From: Methanohalophilus levihalophilus
GTDB lineage: Archaea; Halobacteriota; Methanosarcinia; Methanosarcinales; Methanosarcinaceae
Reading direction: 5' to 3'
Assembly (NCBI RefSeq): GCF_017874375.1
Contig: NZ_JAGGLK010000003.1
Location: 496,001-560,000, forward strand
Length of the DNA stretch: 64,000 nucleotides
The notes under the pieces were generated by a model, which had not been told where the DNA came from, made no database searches, and worked only from the letters and a program-made list of their open reading frames with translations. Positions 9,839-18,309 of the stretch are shown piece by piece. Each line of letters begins with the position of its first letter. Position 1 is the first letter of the stretch. A program made the translations under genes and the position numbers.

Positions 9839-10043
9839 TGTTGTGCACCTGAATAGGGGGCTTTTATTAGTGAATAATACAGGGTGGAACTATAAGCCAA
9901 CTATATTTTATTGTTTCTATCCTGATATCTTGTTCCTCCTTCAGAACAAATTATGCATTGTTGGTTAAAAGGTATTCAAACGCAAAGTTTGACTCACTTG
10001 ATCATTACCTATTTAAAAGTTAGAAGTAAATATAATTGTCAGT
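9839..10043. promoter_or_regulatory. Divergent promoter region of hisS and the amidohydrolase gene
   Basis: A 205-base AT-rich gap between divergent genes. On the plus strand ACCTATTTAAAAG (about 10006-10018) fits a TATA box ~30 bases before the ATG at 10044, so that transcript would have almost no leader; no Shine-Dalgarno is present there. On the minus strand AT-rich stretches near 9895-9910 could serve hisS. No further structure is seen. Confidence 0.45.
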
Positions 10044-11156
10044 ATGCCTTCTAAATCCTGTGAGCAGGTAATATATGGGAAGATTCTGTATGGAGAGGAA
10101 TTATCGCTTCTTCAGGGTTATGTCTGTGTAAAAGATGGTGTGATCCATGAAGTGGTAGAAGAGCAAACCAACTCTGAAAATATCCTGATTCCCGGATTTG
10201 TTAATTCACATACTCATATAGGTGATTCAGTCTGCAAGGATCCATGTCTTGGGCAATGTGAAAATTTCGTTGTTAAACCTGATCTTGATACTCTTGTCAA
10301 GCCACCGGATGGCCTCAAACATCGCATTTTGTCCGAGACTTCTTTTGAACATCTCGTTTCCTCTATGCGTTTATCTATCCTGGATATGCTTGCTACCGGT
10401 ACAACTGCTTTTGCAGACTTCCGGGAAAGCGGTGTCAATGGTGTTGCTGCCATAAAAGAAGCACTTGCGGATGTTAATATCCGGAGTCGCATTTTAGGCA
10501 GGCCATCTGGCTGCAATACATCTCCCGATGCACTGGAATCTGAAATTGCCATTTTGTTAAGTGAGGCTGACGGACTCGGGATGAGTGGGGCTAACGACAT
10601 GGATATGGCTATTCTTGAACAGGCATCCTCGCTGGCCAGGAAAAAACACAAAATATTTGCAATACACGCAGCTGAGAAATCAAGAATTGATCTGGAAAAT
10701 GCGCTTTCACTTGATCCTGGTTTGCTTATTCATTTGACACAGGCGGATAAAACAGATCTTAAAGCAGTGTCTTCAGCTTCAATTCCTGTTGCTGTATGCC
10801 CGAGATCAAATTTCATTACCGGTGTTGGAATGGCTCCAATACAGGATATGCTTTCTGAAGGAATCAGTGTTTCAGTTGGTACGGATAATGTTATGCTAAA
10901 TTCTGTCAACATGTTCTCAGAAATGGAATTTCTCTCTAAAGTTTTTAAGTTAGACGATAGACAAGTATTTAAGATGTGTACACTTAATGGTGCTTCAAAC
11001 CTGGGGTTTACTGATATAGGCCCTATAAAAGAAGGATTTGGCACTAATATTGTTGTGCTTAACGGGTCATCCAATAATCTTCAGGGGATACGGGATATTA
11101 TTGGAGGTGTTGTCAGAAGGGCACGCCCGGATGATATTCTTTCAGTAATCAATTAA
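10044..11156 (+). CDS. Metal-dependent amidohydrolase, deaminase-like
   Basis: A 370-aa amidohydrolase. The beta-strand 1 metal motif HTHIGD is near residue 57 after the usual IPGFVNSHTH lead-in, an IHAAEKS motif is near 215, and the metal aspartate lies in SVGTDNVM near 280. It resembles the chlorohydrolase/cytosine-deaminase/SAH-deaminase group (ATZ/TRZ type) but is shorter than the archaeal adenosyl deaminases; the substrate is unknown. The TATA position suggests a leaderless or nearly leaderless mRNA. It precedes the usp gene by about 25 bases and may be co-transcribed with it. Confidence 0.7.
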   Translation: MPSKSCEQVIYGKILYGEELSLLQGYVCVKDGVIHEVVEEQTNSENILIPGFVNSHTHIGDSVCKDPCLGQCENFVVKPDLDTLVKPPDGLKHRILSETSFEHLVSSMRLSILDMLATGTTAFADFRESGVNGVAAIKEALADVNIRSRILGRPSGCNTSPDALESEIAILLSEADGLGMSGANDMDMAILEQASSLARKKHKIFAIHAAEKSRIDLENALSLDPGLLIHLTQADKTDLKAVSSASIPVAVCPRSNFITGVGMAPIQDMLSEGISVSVGTDNVMLNSVNMFSEMEFLSKVFKLDDRQVFKMCTLNGASNLGFTDIGPIKEGFGTNIVVLNGSSNNLQGIRDIIGGVVRRARPDDILSVIN

Positions 11157-11183
11157 ATATCATTTACATGCGAGTTGTCAGTG

Positions 11184-11639
11184 ATGAGCAGTGAAATCTA
11201 CAAGAAAATCCTGATTGCAACAGATGGTTCTGAGAAGAGCCGGAAAGCAATTAATTATGGTATTGAGCTTGCAAGGCTTAGCGAAGCAAAAGTATACGTG
11301 GCATATGTGGTTGATACTGCTTCCTTTGAATCTATCCCAATGGATGGAGGCTGGGAAATGATGTATGAACTCCTTGAAAAAGAAGGCAGTGAAATCACTG
11401 GAACTGTTTCTGACATGGTAAAGGAAAGTAATGTCGAGGTTGAAGCCCGAGTGCTTGAAGGACATCCAAGCCACGAGATAATTGAATTTGCAGAAAACAA
11501 TGACATTGATTTAATTGTACTGGGTACTCATGGCAAGAGCGGATTTGATCGCTTCCTTCTTGGAAGTGTAGCTGAGAAAGTTACCAGAACTTCCAAAGTA
11601 CCTGTCTTAGTTGTACGTGATTCACCTGTTGAAGACTAA
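11184..11639 (+). CDS. Universal stress protein, UspA family
   Basis: About 151 aa with the Usp fold. It begins KKILIATDGSEKS, and the ATP-loop signature GTHGKSGFDRFLLGS is near residue 117, followed by VPVLVVRD. This ATP-binding subtype usually acts as a small cytoplasmic regulator. Possible starts are ATG 11184, GTG 11181 and TTG 11175; none has a good ribosome-binding site, and I prefer the ATG. The next gene encodes a CBS protein, a common pairing of two adenylate-sensing proteins. Confidence 0.85.
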   Translation: MSSEIYKKILIATDGSEKSRKAINYGIELARLSEAKVYVAYVVDTASFESIPMDGGWEMMYELLEKEGSEITGTVSDMVKESNVEVEARVLEGHPSHEIIEFAENNDIDLIVLGTHGKSGFDRFLLGSVAEKVTRTSKVPVLVVRDSPVED

Positions 11640-11664
11640 TAAATAACGGTTCAAGAGGTTCTTT

Positions 11665-12519
11665 ATGCCTGAAAACACACTTATAAAAGACATCATGGTT
11701 ACAGATGTAGCTTCTGTTACCCTGCCCGGTTCACGTGATGAAGTACTTGCGATGCTTAAAGAAAAGCAGGTATCCGGTGTTCCGGTGCTTAAGGATAACA
11801 AGCTTGTTGGTATTGTCAGCAGGAGTAATTTGCTTAGTAATCCTGAAGAAGAACAGCTTGCTCTTTTAATGACACGTGACCCGCAGGTTGTAAGTCCTGA
11901 TGAGAATATCAAGGTAGCAGCCCGCATTCTTCTTGATGCTGGTTTCAGGCGTTTGCCAGTTGTTGATGATGGCCGTCTGGTCGGTATGATCACAGTAGCT
12001 GATATTGTACGAAGCATGGCCTCATTAAACATAGATGAGCCTATTAGCAACTATCTTGAAAGGCGTGGAACGGGACCTGTTTGGTCTGACACCCCCTTGC
12101 ATGTTGTCGCTCGTCACATGGAACTTGCAAATGTAAAAGCAGTACCTGTTATTGATTCAGCGCTTGATCTTGTAGGTATTATATCAGATCGTGATATTAT
12201 CAGTGCCAGTGTCATCGAAGATACATTGGAAGTTTCTGATCTTTCCGCTGGTTCTGACGATGATGAATGGACCTGGGAATCAATGCGTGACACACTTAGC
12301 ATTTATTATAATGTCTCAAAAATAAAAGTACCTGAAATACCTGTTAGTGAAGTCATGGTCAAGGATATCATTGAAGCATCTAATAATATGAGTGTCAGTG
12401 AATGTGCCCTTAAGATGAAAAGAAATAACGTTGATCAGGTTCCCGTATTGAATGCAAATGGTGTATTCATTGGTTTACTTCGGGATCGCTATCTGTTGAA
12501 GGCATTACTCGAAAATTGA
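11665..12519 (+). CDS. Four-CBS-domain protein
   Basis: A 284-aa protein made of CBS motifs in two pairs: residues ~1-60 (IMVTDVASVTL ... VSGVPVL ... GIVSRSN), ~65-125 (FRRLPVVDDGRLVGMIT), ~135-190 (KAVPVIDSALDLVGIISDRD) and ~220-284 (VSEVMVKDI ... VDQVPVL). CBS pairs bind adenosyl ligands such as AMP, ATP or SAM and control partner proteins. There is no attached catalytic or DNA-binding domain, so the partner is unknown. It lies 25 bases after usp and 18 bases before the riboflavin-type reductase gene. Confidence 0.85.
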   Translation: MPENTLIKDIMVTDVASVTLPGSRDEVLAMLKEKQVSGVPVLKDNKLVGIVSRSNLLSNPEEEQLALLMTRDPQVVSPDENIKVAARILLDAGFRRLPVVDDGRLVGMITVADIVRSMASLNIDEPISNYLERRGTGPVWSDTPLHVVARHMELANVKAVPVIDSALDLVGIISDRDIISASVIEDTLEVSDLSAGSDDDEWTWESMRDTLSIYYNVSKIKVPEIPVSEVMVKDIIEASNNMSVSECALKMKRNNVDQVPVLNANGVFIGLLRDRYLLKALLEN

Positions 12520-12537
12520 TTTCAGGAAGGGTTCTTA

Positions 12538-13212
12538 ATGGATCGCCCTTTCACTTTTATAAATGCTGCAATTTCCGCTGACGGCAAACTTTCAACCCGT
12601 GAGAGAAAACAAGTCCGGATATCCGGTGACGTGGATTTTGATCGGGTTGACGAGTTGCGGGCATCTTCCGATGGTGTGATGGTTGGAATAGGTACTGTTC
12701 TTACGGATGATCCGAGCCTGACTGTGAAGTCGGAAGAGCGCCGAAAATCCCGAAAAGCAAAGGGTTTGGATGAAAACCCTGCACGGATTGTGGTTGACAG
12801 CAAGGCCCGGATCCCGCTTGATGCAGATATTTTCCGCAAAGGTGAAGGATTACGGATAATTGCAGTTTCCAACGCTGCTCCATTTGAAAAAGTACAACTT
12901 TTGCGCCAGAAAGCTACTGTTATAATGGTCGGGGAAAGCAAAGTAAATCTGGTTTCCCTCATGTCTGTCCTGCAGGAAATGGGGATCAACAGGTTAATGG
13001 TTGAGGGTGGTGCCATCCTTAACTGGGGTCTGGTTAGCAATAATTTGGTGGATGAAATCTATACATTTATTGGCAATATTCTCATTGGTGGCTCCAATGC
13101 ACCATCACTTATCGACGGAGATGGTTTTTCCGATACACAGCTTCCAAAACTTGAATTGTTCGATTCGGAAACTATTGGGGATGGAATTCTTCTGAAGTGG
13201 AAATTCAACTGA
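12538..13212 (+). CDS. 2,5-diamino-6-ribosylamino-4(3H)-pyrimidinone 5'-phosphate reductase
   Basis: A 224-aa RibD C-terminal-type reductase (archaeal ArfC/RIB7 group). Signatures are FINAAISADGKLSTR at the start, SDGVMVGIGTVLTDDPSL near 42-60, and a VEGGAILNWGL nucleotide loop near 155. It reduces the ribosyl side chain to ribityl in archaeal riboflavin and F420 (Fo) precursor synthesis. GGAAGGG precedes the ATG at 12538. It is closely spaced after the CBS gene, which hints at co-transcription. Confidence 0.88.
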   Translation: MDRPFTFINAAISADGKLSTRERKQVRISGDVDFDRVDELRASSDGVMVGIGTVLTDDPSLTVKSEERRKSRKAKGLDENPARIVVDSKARIPLDADIFRKGEGLRIIAVSNAAPFEKVQLLRQKATVIMVGESKVNLVSLMSVLQEMGINRLMVEGGAILNWGLVSNNLVDEIYTFIGNILIGGSNAPSLIDGDGFSDTQLPKLELFDSETIGDGILLKWKFN

Positions 13213-13312
13213 TCTCTTTTTCTGAAGTATCGTTGATCCTCAACAACTATTTATCCCAGATTCGCAAACTTCACTATGTAATCTCTAAAAGAGATTCAGG
13301 GAGTGAGTATAA

Positions 13313-13486
13313 ATGCCAGCAATAGTCGATAAAGACATTTGTACTGGGTGTGAATCATGTGTTGATTCCTGTCCGGTTGAAGCTATTTCAATGAAAGATA
13401 ATCTCGCAGAAGTTGATCCTGATACATGTGTAGACTGTGGAGACTGTGTTGAGATATGTCCGGTTGAAGCGATTACTCTGGAATGA
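13313..13486 (+). CDS. Small 2[4Fe-4S] ferredoxin
   Basis: A 57-aa protein starting MPAIVDKDI. It has two complete clostridial-type motifs: CTGCESCVDSCP (Cys 10, 13, 16, 20) and CVDCGDCVEICP (Cys 39, 42, 45, 49). It is a cytoplasmic low-potential electron carrier. GGGAGTGAG lies just upstream of the ATG. A small ATCTCT-AAA-AGAGAT inverted repeat sits in the leader at 13281-13295. The VOC gene follows after 15 bases. Confidence 0.93.
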   Translation: MPAIVDKDICTGCESCVDSCPVEAISMKDNLAEVDPDTCVDCGDCVEICPVEAITLE

Positions 13487-13501
13487 GTAAAGAAGGGGGA
13501 G

Positions 13502-13897
13502 ATGGGCGTGTTCAAAGATGCACCTGCATTCAGTAGTTTTTCAGTTGACGATCTGGAAAAAGCGAAAGCATTCTATGGTGAAACACTTGGTCTTGAAGTT
13601 GCTGAAAACCCATACATGGGACTGACAATTAACCTTGCAGGAGGTATGAAAATTTATGTCTATCCTAAAGAGGATCATCAGCCTGCAACATTTACTGTTT
13701 TAAACTTCTCAGTTGAAGATATAGATAAAGCGGTAGATGAACTGAAAACTCGTGGCGTCGTATTTGAGCAGTATGAGGGCGAGATGCAGACAGATGAAAA
13801 AGGAATTGCTCGCAGCGGTTCCAAAGAAATGCCGGACATTGCCTGGTTCAGGGATCCTGCAGGCAACTTCCTGTCAGTTTCGAACGGTACACTATAA
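13502..13897 (+). CDS. VOC (glyoxalase/bleomycin-resistance) family protein
   Basis: A 131-aa single VOC module pair: VDDLEKAKAFYGETLGLEV in the first half and FSVEDIDKAVDELKTRGV plus WFRDPAGNFLSV in the second. VOC proteins use a metal centre for isomerase, lyase or dioxygenase chemistry, or bind ligands; substrate not predictable. GAAGGGGA overlaps the start ATG region. Probably co-transcribed with the ferredoxin. Confidence 0.85.
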   Translation: MGVFKDAPAFSSFSVDDLEKAKAFYGETLGLEVAENPYMGLTINLAGGMKIYVYPKEDHQPATFTVLNFSVEDIDKAVDELKTRGVVFEQYEGEMQTDEKGIARSGSKEMPDIAWFRDPAGNFLSVSNGTL

Positions 13898-14075
13898 TCA
13901 TAAAATGTCCTGCTGCCTTGTTTTTGTCGTTACATCCGAGGCAGCGGTAATTTTGATTTTCATGATGTGTTTAGATGAGATAACAAAAAGAGGGGGTAAA
14001 TTTGTGCGGTTTTGTGCAAAACCCCCATAACATTTATATTGATATACTTCTCATTTCTCTTTGGAGTAGTTTGAA
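13898..14075 (+). promoter_or_regulatory. Gap with a weak hairpin and the promoter of the thioredoxin-like gene
   Basis: GCTGCCT/AGGCAGC forms a 7-bp stem with a ~20-nt loop at about 13911-13945, a possible weak terminator for the VOC gene. CATTTATATTGATAT at about 14030-14045 fits a TATA box for the GTG start at 14076. Confidence 0.45.
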
Positions 14076-14585
14076 GTGGAACGCAAAACATGGTTAATTC
14101 CCTTATTCCTTACAGTGCTGGTAGTTGCCTTTTCAGGTTGCAACGTTTTTCCTCAGAGTGTTTTTCCACAATACGGAAATGACTCCTCTTCAGCTGTGAT
14201 TCTGGAAGATATCAGCTCAAAATTGCAGGAAAAGCCTGTTCTGATTACATTTGGTTCTGAATCATGTGGGGCATGCCAGCAACAGGATACTGTGCTAGAG
14301 TACCTTGAGAAAATGTATGATGGCTCTGTCTATTTCGTACACATTGATGTTGATGACCATCCTCGCCTTGCAGGCACTTTTGGAGTATATGCAATTCCCG
14401 ATACTAGCGTGATAGTAGCGGAAGAAAATGGTCAATATGTCTATATGGATTACTACGGCAATGTAAGCTCTGAGAGAAGTGCTTCTAGCAGATTCGGTCC
14501 ATCAGGTGTTGACACTCTTTCCCGTGTTCTTGATATGTCTGTGGATTACAGGAATAACACTTCTATTAGTCTGGAAAATCCTTAA
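14076..14585 (+). CDS. Thioredoxin-fold lipoprotein
   Basis: A 169-aa exported protein. Residues 1-22 are a signal peptide (basic MERK, hydrophobic core, lipobox-like FSGC), so Cys22 may be lipid-modified or membrane-attached. The thioredoxin fold follows, with the active-site pair in SESCGACQQQD (CGAC) and the cis-Pro in YAIPDTSV. It likely acts as a thiol-disulfide oxidoreductase on the outer face of the membrane. The start is GTG at 14076 behind TTGGAG. It lies 11 bases before ccdA, whose product would supply reducing equivalents across the membrane. Confidence 0.82.
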   Translation: MERKTWLIPLFLTVLVVAFSGCNVFPQSVFPQYGNDSSSAVILEDISSKLQEKPVLITFGSESCGACQQQDTVLEYLEKMYDGSVYFVHIDVDDHPRLAGTFGVYAIPDTSVIVAEENGQYVYMDYYGNVSSERSASSRFGPSGVDTLSRVLDMSVDYRNNTSISLENP

Positions 14586-14596
14586 GGGGTAATCTG

Positions 14597-15235
14597 ATGG
14601 TGGATGTAACTCCTTTTGCAGTTTTTTTCGCAGGAATTGTGAGTATAGTATCACCTTGTGTGTTACCTCTCTTGCCAGTAATTCTGGCAAATTCTGCGGA
14701 GTCGGGAAAGTTTCGACCACTTGCGCTTGTGGCTGGTCTTGGAGTGACATTCATTGCAATGGGCTTGATTACTTCTGCTTTTGGATCGGTTTTGCAAACC
14801 TATATTCCATTCTTGAAAATAGTTGCAGGACTTTTGATCATGGCTCTTGGAGTTTTAATGATTACAAATTTCGAACTATTTGCCGTTGCATCCCGTCTTT
14901 CTTCTTATCTTCCCACCAGAGAAAAAGGAATTATTGGAGGATTCCTTTTAGGTATGTCTCTTGGAATACTCTGGATTCCCTGTATAGGACCAATTCTGGG
15001 AGCAGTTCTTGCCACGGTTGCTCTTGAAGCAGATGCCCTCTACGGAATTCAAATGCTTCTGATTTATTATCTGGGATTTGCGATCCCAATGTTGGCAATT
15101 GCCTACTCAACACATTTTGCACTTGGAATGAAAAAAATAGGAAAATATCATGCACCAATAAGAAAAATATCAGGAGGGGTACTTATTGCAGCAGGTGCAT
15201 GGATGCTGCTTGATGGTCCCCTGCTTTTAATTTAA
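14597..15235 (+). CDS. ccdA: CcdA/DsbD-type transmembrane electron carrier
   Basis: A 212-aa six-helix membrane protein with the two conserved Cys-Pro motifs SPCVLPLLPV (residue ~20) and WIPCIGPILG (~127), which form the redox pair that moves electrons from cytoplasmic thioredoxin to outer thiol proteins. GGGGTAATCTG precedes the ATG. Its partner is the thioredoxin-like lipoprotein just upstream. Its 3' end overlaps the convergent cbiC by four bases. Because the window also encodes a multiheme cytochrome c, a role in keeping CXXCH cysteines reduced is plausible but inferred. Confidence 0.88.
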   Translation: MVDVTPFAVFFAGIVSIVSPCVLPLLPVILANSAESGKFRPLALVAGLGVTFIAMGLITSAFGSVLQTYIPFLKIVAGLLIMALGVLMITNFELFAVASRLSSYLPTREKGIIGGFLLGMSLGILWIPCIGPILGAVLATVALEADALYGIQMLLIYYLGFAIPMLAIAYSTHFALGMKKIGKYHAPIRKISGGVLIAAGAWMLLDGPLLLI

Positions 15236-15945
15236 TCGCAAAGATCTTTTTCGTTTGCAATTGCAATAATTTCATTAACTGAAGCAACTGCCATCGGGGT
15301 TCCTCCGCGTGTTCCCTCGCAGGTTACTGATGGAACGTCAAGTTTGCGGATTTCTTCCTTTGATTCTGCAGCGTTTACAAATCCTACGGGAGTTCCAACA
15401 ATAAGAGCCGGGCGGATGCCGTGTTCAATCATCCTGCAGACTGCCAAAGCTGCAGATGGAGCATTTCCAATAGCTACAATGCTTCCTTCAAGGCGATCTC
15501 TTGCCATCAGGAATCCTGCAGCAGTACGGGTAATTCCATACTTGTGTGCAACTTCTGCATCCTTGTCTTCATCGAGTACACAGATAATGGGGCAGTTGTG
15601 TCCCTTCTTTGTAATTCCGGCTTTCACCATGTTGATATCGACAAAAATCGGGGCTCCATTGCGAATTGCTTCAACTCCTGCATCAACAGGGTTGTTGTTG
15701 AATCTCATGATGTCGGCAACTTCTGGATCGCCTGTGGAAATCATACAGCGCATTCTTATGCGGCCTTCTGGGGAAGTATCACCAACAACTTCCTCAGCAA
15801 TCCTGCGGCTGGTCATGTAGATTGCCTTTGCCTCATCAGTTCGGGCACCTGAATCCTTGCAGGCATCAATAAGTTCCGGCTTGATCTCAGTCGTAAATTC
15901 AATGAGGTCTTCAAGATCAGGTTGCTTTTTTGCATCAGTAGTCAT
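15232..15945 (-). CDS. cbiC: Cobalt-precorrin-8 methylmutase
   Basis: A 237-aa CbiC/CobH protein. It contains SPEGRIRMRCMISTGDPEV, the VDINMVKAGITKKG catalytic region, and the GNAPSAAL and VGTPVGFVNAAESKE loops. It moves a methyl group from C11 to C12 to give cobyrinic acid in the anaerobic pathway. I set the start at ATG 15945 (MTTDAKKQP), 27 codons inside the open frame, because the longer frame lies within cbiH and has no family match. It is the last gene of the minus-strand cbi operon and overlaps cbiH by 11 bases. Confidence 0.93.
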   Translation of the reverse strand: MTTDAKKQPDLEDLIEFTTEIKPELIDACKDSGARTDEAKAIYMTSRRIAEEVVGDTSPEGRIRMRCMISTGDPEVADIMRFNNNPVDAGVEAIRNGAPIFVDINMVKAGITKKGHNCPIICVLDEDKDAEVAHKYGITRTAAGFLMARDRLEGSIVAIGNAPSAALAVCRMIEHGIRPALIVGTPVGFVNAAESKEEIRKLDVPSVTCEGTRGGTPMAVASVNEIIAIANEKDLCD

Positions 15946-16711
15946 ACTTATTTTGATACCCCCTTGGAGTGATAATTCTTTCGATGCCGTCCTGCTCCCA
16001 AATTCTGGAGTTTTTGGTTGAAACAAGGATCATAGTCCTCATGTCTACCCAGTCATCATAGTCCAGAACCTCTCCAAGTCTTGTGACCTTGAATTCCTGT
16101 GAGTCACCACGGAGTGCATTCTTGACAAGTCCTACTGGAGCAGATCCATCCCTGTGCTGACTGATTATCTCAATAGCTCTTCTGAAGTTTGAATTTCTCT
16201 GGCGGCTCTTTGGGTTGTATAGTGCAATAATAAAGTCAGCTTCAGAGGCTGCTTTGAGCCTTTTCTCAATGAGTTCCCACGGGGTAAGAAGGTCACTGAG
16301 GCTGATGACTGCAAAGTCGTTTACAATAGGTGCGCCGAGAACACTTGCACCTGCTGTAATTGCTGTAACTCCCGGAAGTACTTCGATGTCGACATCGAGA
16401 TCCTGATGTTCAGCTACTTCGAGCACAAGTCCTGCCATACCGTAAACGTTTGCATCTCCGCCGCTGACCATTGCAACAACATTTTCTGTGGCAAGTTCCA
16501 CAGCTTTCTTTGCCCGGTCAACTTCCTTGCCCATGTGGCTGCGGATGATTTCCTGTCCGTCAAGCAGGCTCTTGATCTGATCAAGGTAGGTTCCGTTACC
16601 GACGACATAATCTGAGTTAAGTACTGCATCCCTTGCAGCTACTGTCATCTGTTCTACAGAACCAGGTCCAATTCCGATAATGTATAATTTACCTTTATTT
16701 TGCGATTGCAA
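15935..16711 (-). CDS. cbiH: Cobalt-precorrin-3B C17-methyltransferase
   Basis: A 258-aa tetrapyrrole methylase. The N-terminal IIGIGPGSVEQMT and VSGGDANVYGMAG loops bind SAM; LPGVTAITAGASVLGAP is the mid-protein motif; IALYNPKSRQR and the C-terminal GLVKNALR are typical of CbiH/CobJ. It methylates C17 with ring contraction. It overlaps cbiG-C by 17 bases upstream and cbiC by 11 bases downstream. Confidence 0.93.
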   Translation of the reverse strand: MQSQNKGKLYIIGIGPGSVEQMTVAARDAVLNSDYVVGNGTYLDQIKSLLDGQEIIRSHMGKEVDRAKKAVELATENVVAMVSGGDANVYGMAGLVLEVAEHQDLDVDIEVLPGVTAITAGASVLGAPIVNDFAVISLSDLLTPWELIEKRLKAASEADFIIALYNPKSRQRNSNFRRAIEIISQHRDGSAPVGLVKNALRGDSQEFKVTRLGEVLDYDDWVDMRTMILVSTKNSRIWEQDGIERIITPRGYQNKYDY

Positions 16712-17048
16712 TTGTAACCCTTCCGTATGCTTTTTTCTTCATTATAAGTTCTTTATCATCCGATAGTATGATTGCACTAGGCTCTGCCACGCCCTTGAGA
16801 CCAAACCTGCTGGCCTGGGATGCTGAAGGTACGTCACAGCTGTTTACTTCATCATGGGATATGAAATGAATTGGAATTCCAAGTATTTCAGAAGCTTCAA
16901 TAAGTCCTTTTTCATCCTTTTTTATATTTGCGGAAGCCAGTGCATTTACGTCAGTCAAAGTAGCTCCGATTTCCTTGAGAGCTGTTTCAATTGCTTCTAT
17001 TACTTCGCTTGCATCCACGCCGCGACGTGCTCCAACTCCGACAATCAT
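16695..17048 (-). CDS. cbiG: CbiG C-terminal domain protein (cobalt-precorrin-5A hydrolase, C part)
   Basis: A 117-aa protein equal to the CbiG C-terminal domain: VGVGARRGVDASEVIEAI at the start, the ALASANIKKDEKGLIEAS segment, and FGLKGVAEPSAIILS near the end. CbiG opens the ring-A lactone and releases acetaldehyde. Here it is a separate gene whose ATG overlaps the stop of the N-terminal part by four bases (ATGA), so the two halves are probably made in equal amounts and associate. Some other species carry a single fused cbiG. Confidence 0.88.
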   Translation of the reverse strand: MIVGVGARRGVDASEVIEAIETALKEIGATLTDVNALASANIKKDEKGLIEASEILGIPIHFISHDEVNSCDVPSASQASRFGLKGVAEPSAIILSDDKELIMKKKAYGRVTIAIAK

Positions 17049-17593
17049 TTTTTTTCCCTTTGCTCTGCATCTTCTGCTTTTAGCACAGACACATCATTGT
17101 CTACAATAACAATTTTAGGTCCTTTAAGCCTGAGAACTTCCACATCCTGATCAAGGAGTGCGCAGTTCACGTCAAGTGTAGATTCCTTGTTGACGATGTC
17201 ACAACCAAGTTTCCTGGCGATTCCTTCCACGGAATTGCGTCCATGAACTTCTGTTGCAGTCGTCACTACTGGTATGGGGCCGATTTCCGCAATTTTCCTG
17301 ACAAGCTCATTGGCACCATGATGCCCGCCAAGAAGCGGGATTGCAAAATTAAGTGCAGAATCAACGACTACAACAGCCGGATCTTCCCACTTGTTGTTTA
17401 AAAGGGGTGCTATGTCCCGAACTACAATTCCTGTTGCAAACATAGCGACAATGCCACTATATTTGGCAAACACTTCTTCGAAAATACCTTTCTTGTAGAT
17501 CAGGATCTCAGCATCTATGTGTGAAGCAACCTTTTTAGCATTTTCAAGGTTGCGTTCAAACGTAATTACAGCGGTTCCTGTGGAACTCCGTAT
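17045..17593 (-). CDS. cbiG: CbiG N-terminal and middle domain protein, unusual start codon
   Basis: From GTG 17473 the frame gives 142 aa containing [14 protein letters not shown], the [14 protein letters not shown] motif and [10 protein letters not shown], all CbiG signatures. The frame stays open upstream and continues in good CbiG N-terminal sequence (AVITFERN ... [13 protein letters not shown]), so GTG 17473 would cut a conserved domain. No ATG, GTG or TTG lies in the added part. A perfect AGGAGGT (17601-17607) is placed seven bases before an in-frame ATA at 17591-17593, which I take as the likely start; this gives 182 aa. An ATT further in is another option. It overlaps the end of cbiF. 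Confidence 0.7.
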   Translation of the reverse strand: MRSSTGTAVITFERNLENAKKVASHIDAEILIYKKGIFEEVFAKYSGIVAMFATGIVVRDIAPLLNNKWEDPAVVVVDSALNFAIPLLGGHHGANELVRKIAEIGPIPVVTTATEVHGRNSVEGIARKLGCDIVNKESTLDVNCALLDQDVEVLRLKGPKIVIVDNDVSVLKAEDAEQREKK

Positions 17594-18294
17594 AGGTGTG
17601 ACCTCCTGTAATTCTTCGGGTCGACAACACCACCGATAATGATCATAGCGGATCTCTGGATTCCGGCATCCTTGACTTTCTGTGCAATATCAGCCACGGT
17701 ACCGTATATCACAGTTTCATCTTCCCAGGAAGCATGGAAGACAACAGCTACAGGTGTATCTTTTGGACATTGGACTGTTTCCATGATGGTCTCGATTTTC
17801 TGGGTTCCAAGGAAAATGGCCATTGTCTGTCCATGGGCTGAAAGCTCTTTTATCCAATCCTTATCAAGGGTTTTGCCGGCTGGACGGGTGATTATGAGGG
17901 AGTCGGAAACTCCATTAAGAGTCAACTGAGTATCGAGTGCAGCAGCAACTGCAAAGACTGAAGATACTCCGGGGACTCTTTCTACTCCGATATCGTATTT
18001 TTTCAGTTCTTCCATCTGTTCGATAACTGAACCGTACAATGAAGGATCTCCACTGTGCAACCTTACGACTTTTTTACCCTCGTTGATAGCATCGGCCATT
18101 ATCTTTGTAATCTCGTCAAGGGTAAGTCCATAACTGTCGATTTTCTCTCCATTTGAATAGTTGAGAACTTCCGGGTTTACCAGTGAACCGGCATAAACTA
18201 CAAGGTCTGCTTCTTCAAGCTTTTCTTTCCCGAGAAGGGTTATGAGTTTAGGGTTTCCGGGTCCTGCTCCTACAAAAGTAATTGTCTTATCCAT
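17566..18294 (-). CDS. cbiF: Cobalt-precorrin-4 C11-methyltransferase
   Basis: A 242-aa tetrapyrrole methylase with [17 protein letters not shown] at the start, [14 protein letters not shown] near 31-44, [10 protein letters not shown] near 80, and [15 protein letters not shown] in the centre. These mark CbiF/CobM. It methylates C11 of cobalt-precorrin-4. Its last codons contain the AGGAGGT that probably drives translation of cbiG, so the two genes are coupled. It lies 15 bases after cbiL. Confidence 0.94.
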   Translation of the reverse strand: MDKTITFVGAGPGNPKLITLLGKEKLEEADLVVYAGSLVNPEVLNYSNGEKIDSYGLTLDEITKIMADAINEGKKVVRLHSGDPSLYGSVIEQMEELKKYDIGVERVPGVSSVFAVAAALDTQLTLNGVSDSLIITRPAGKTLDKDWIKELSAHGQTMAIFLGTQKIETIMETVQCPKDTPVAVVFHASWEDETVIYGTVADIAQKVKDAGIQRSAMIIIGGVVDPKNYRRSHLYGVPQEPL

Positions 18295-18309
18295 GAATAT
18301 CCTTCCCGA

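Noticed and set aside
15946-16026. Longer cbiC start at 16026
   Set aside because: The added residues are cbiH sequence in another frame and do not match CbiC; ATG 15945 gives the normal N-terminus.
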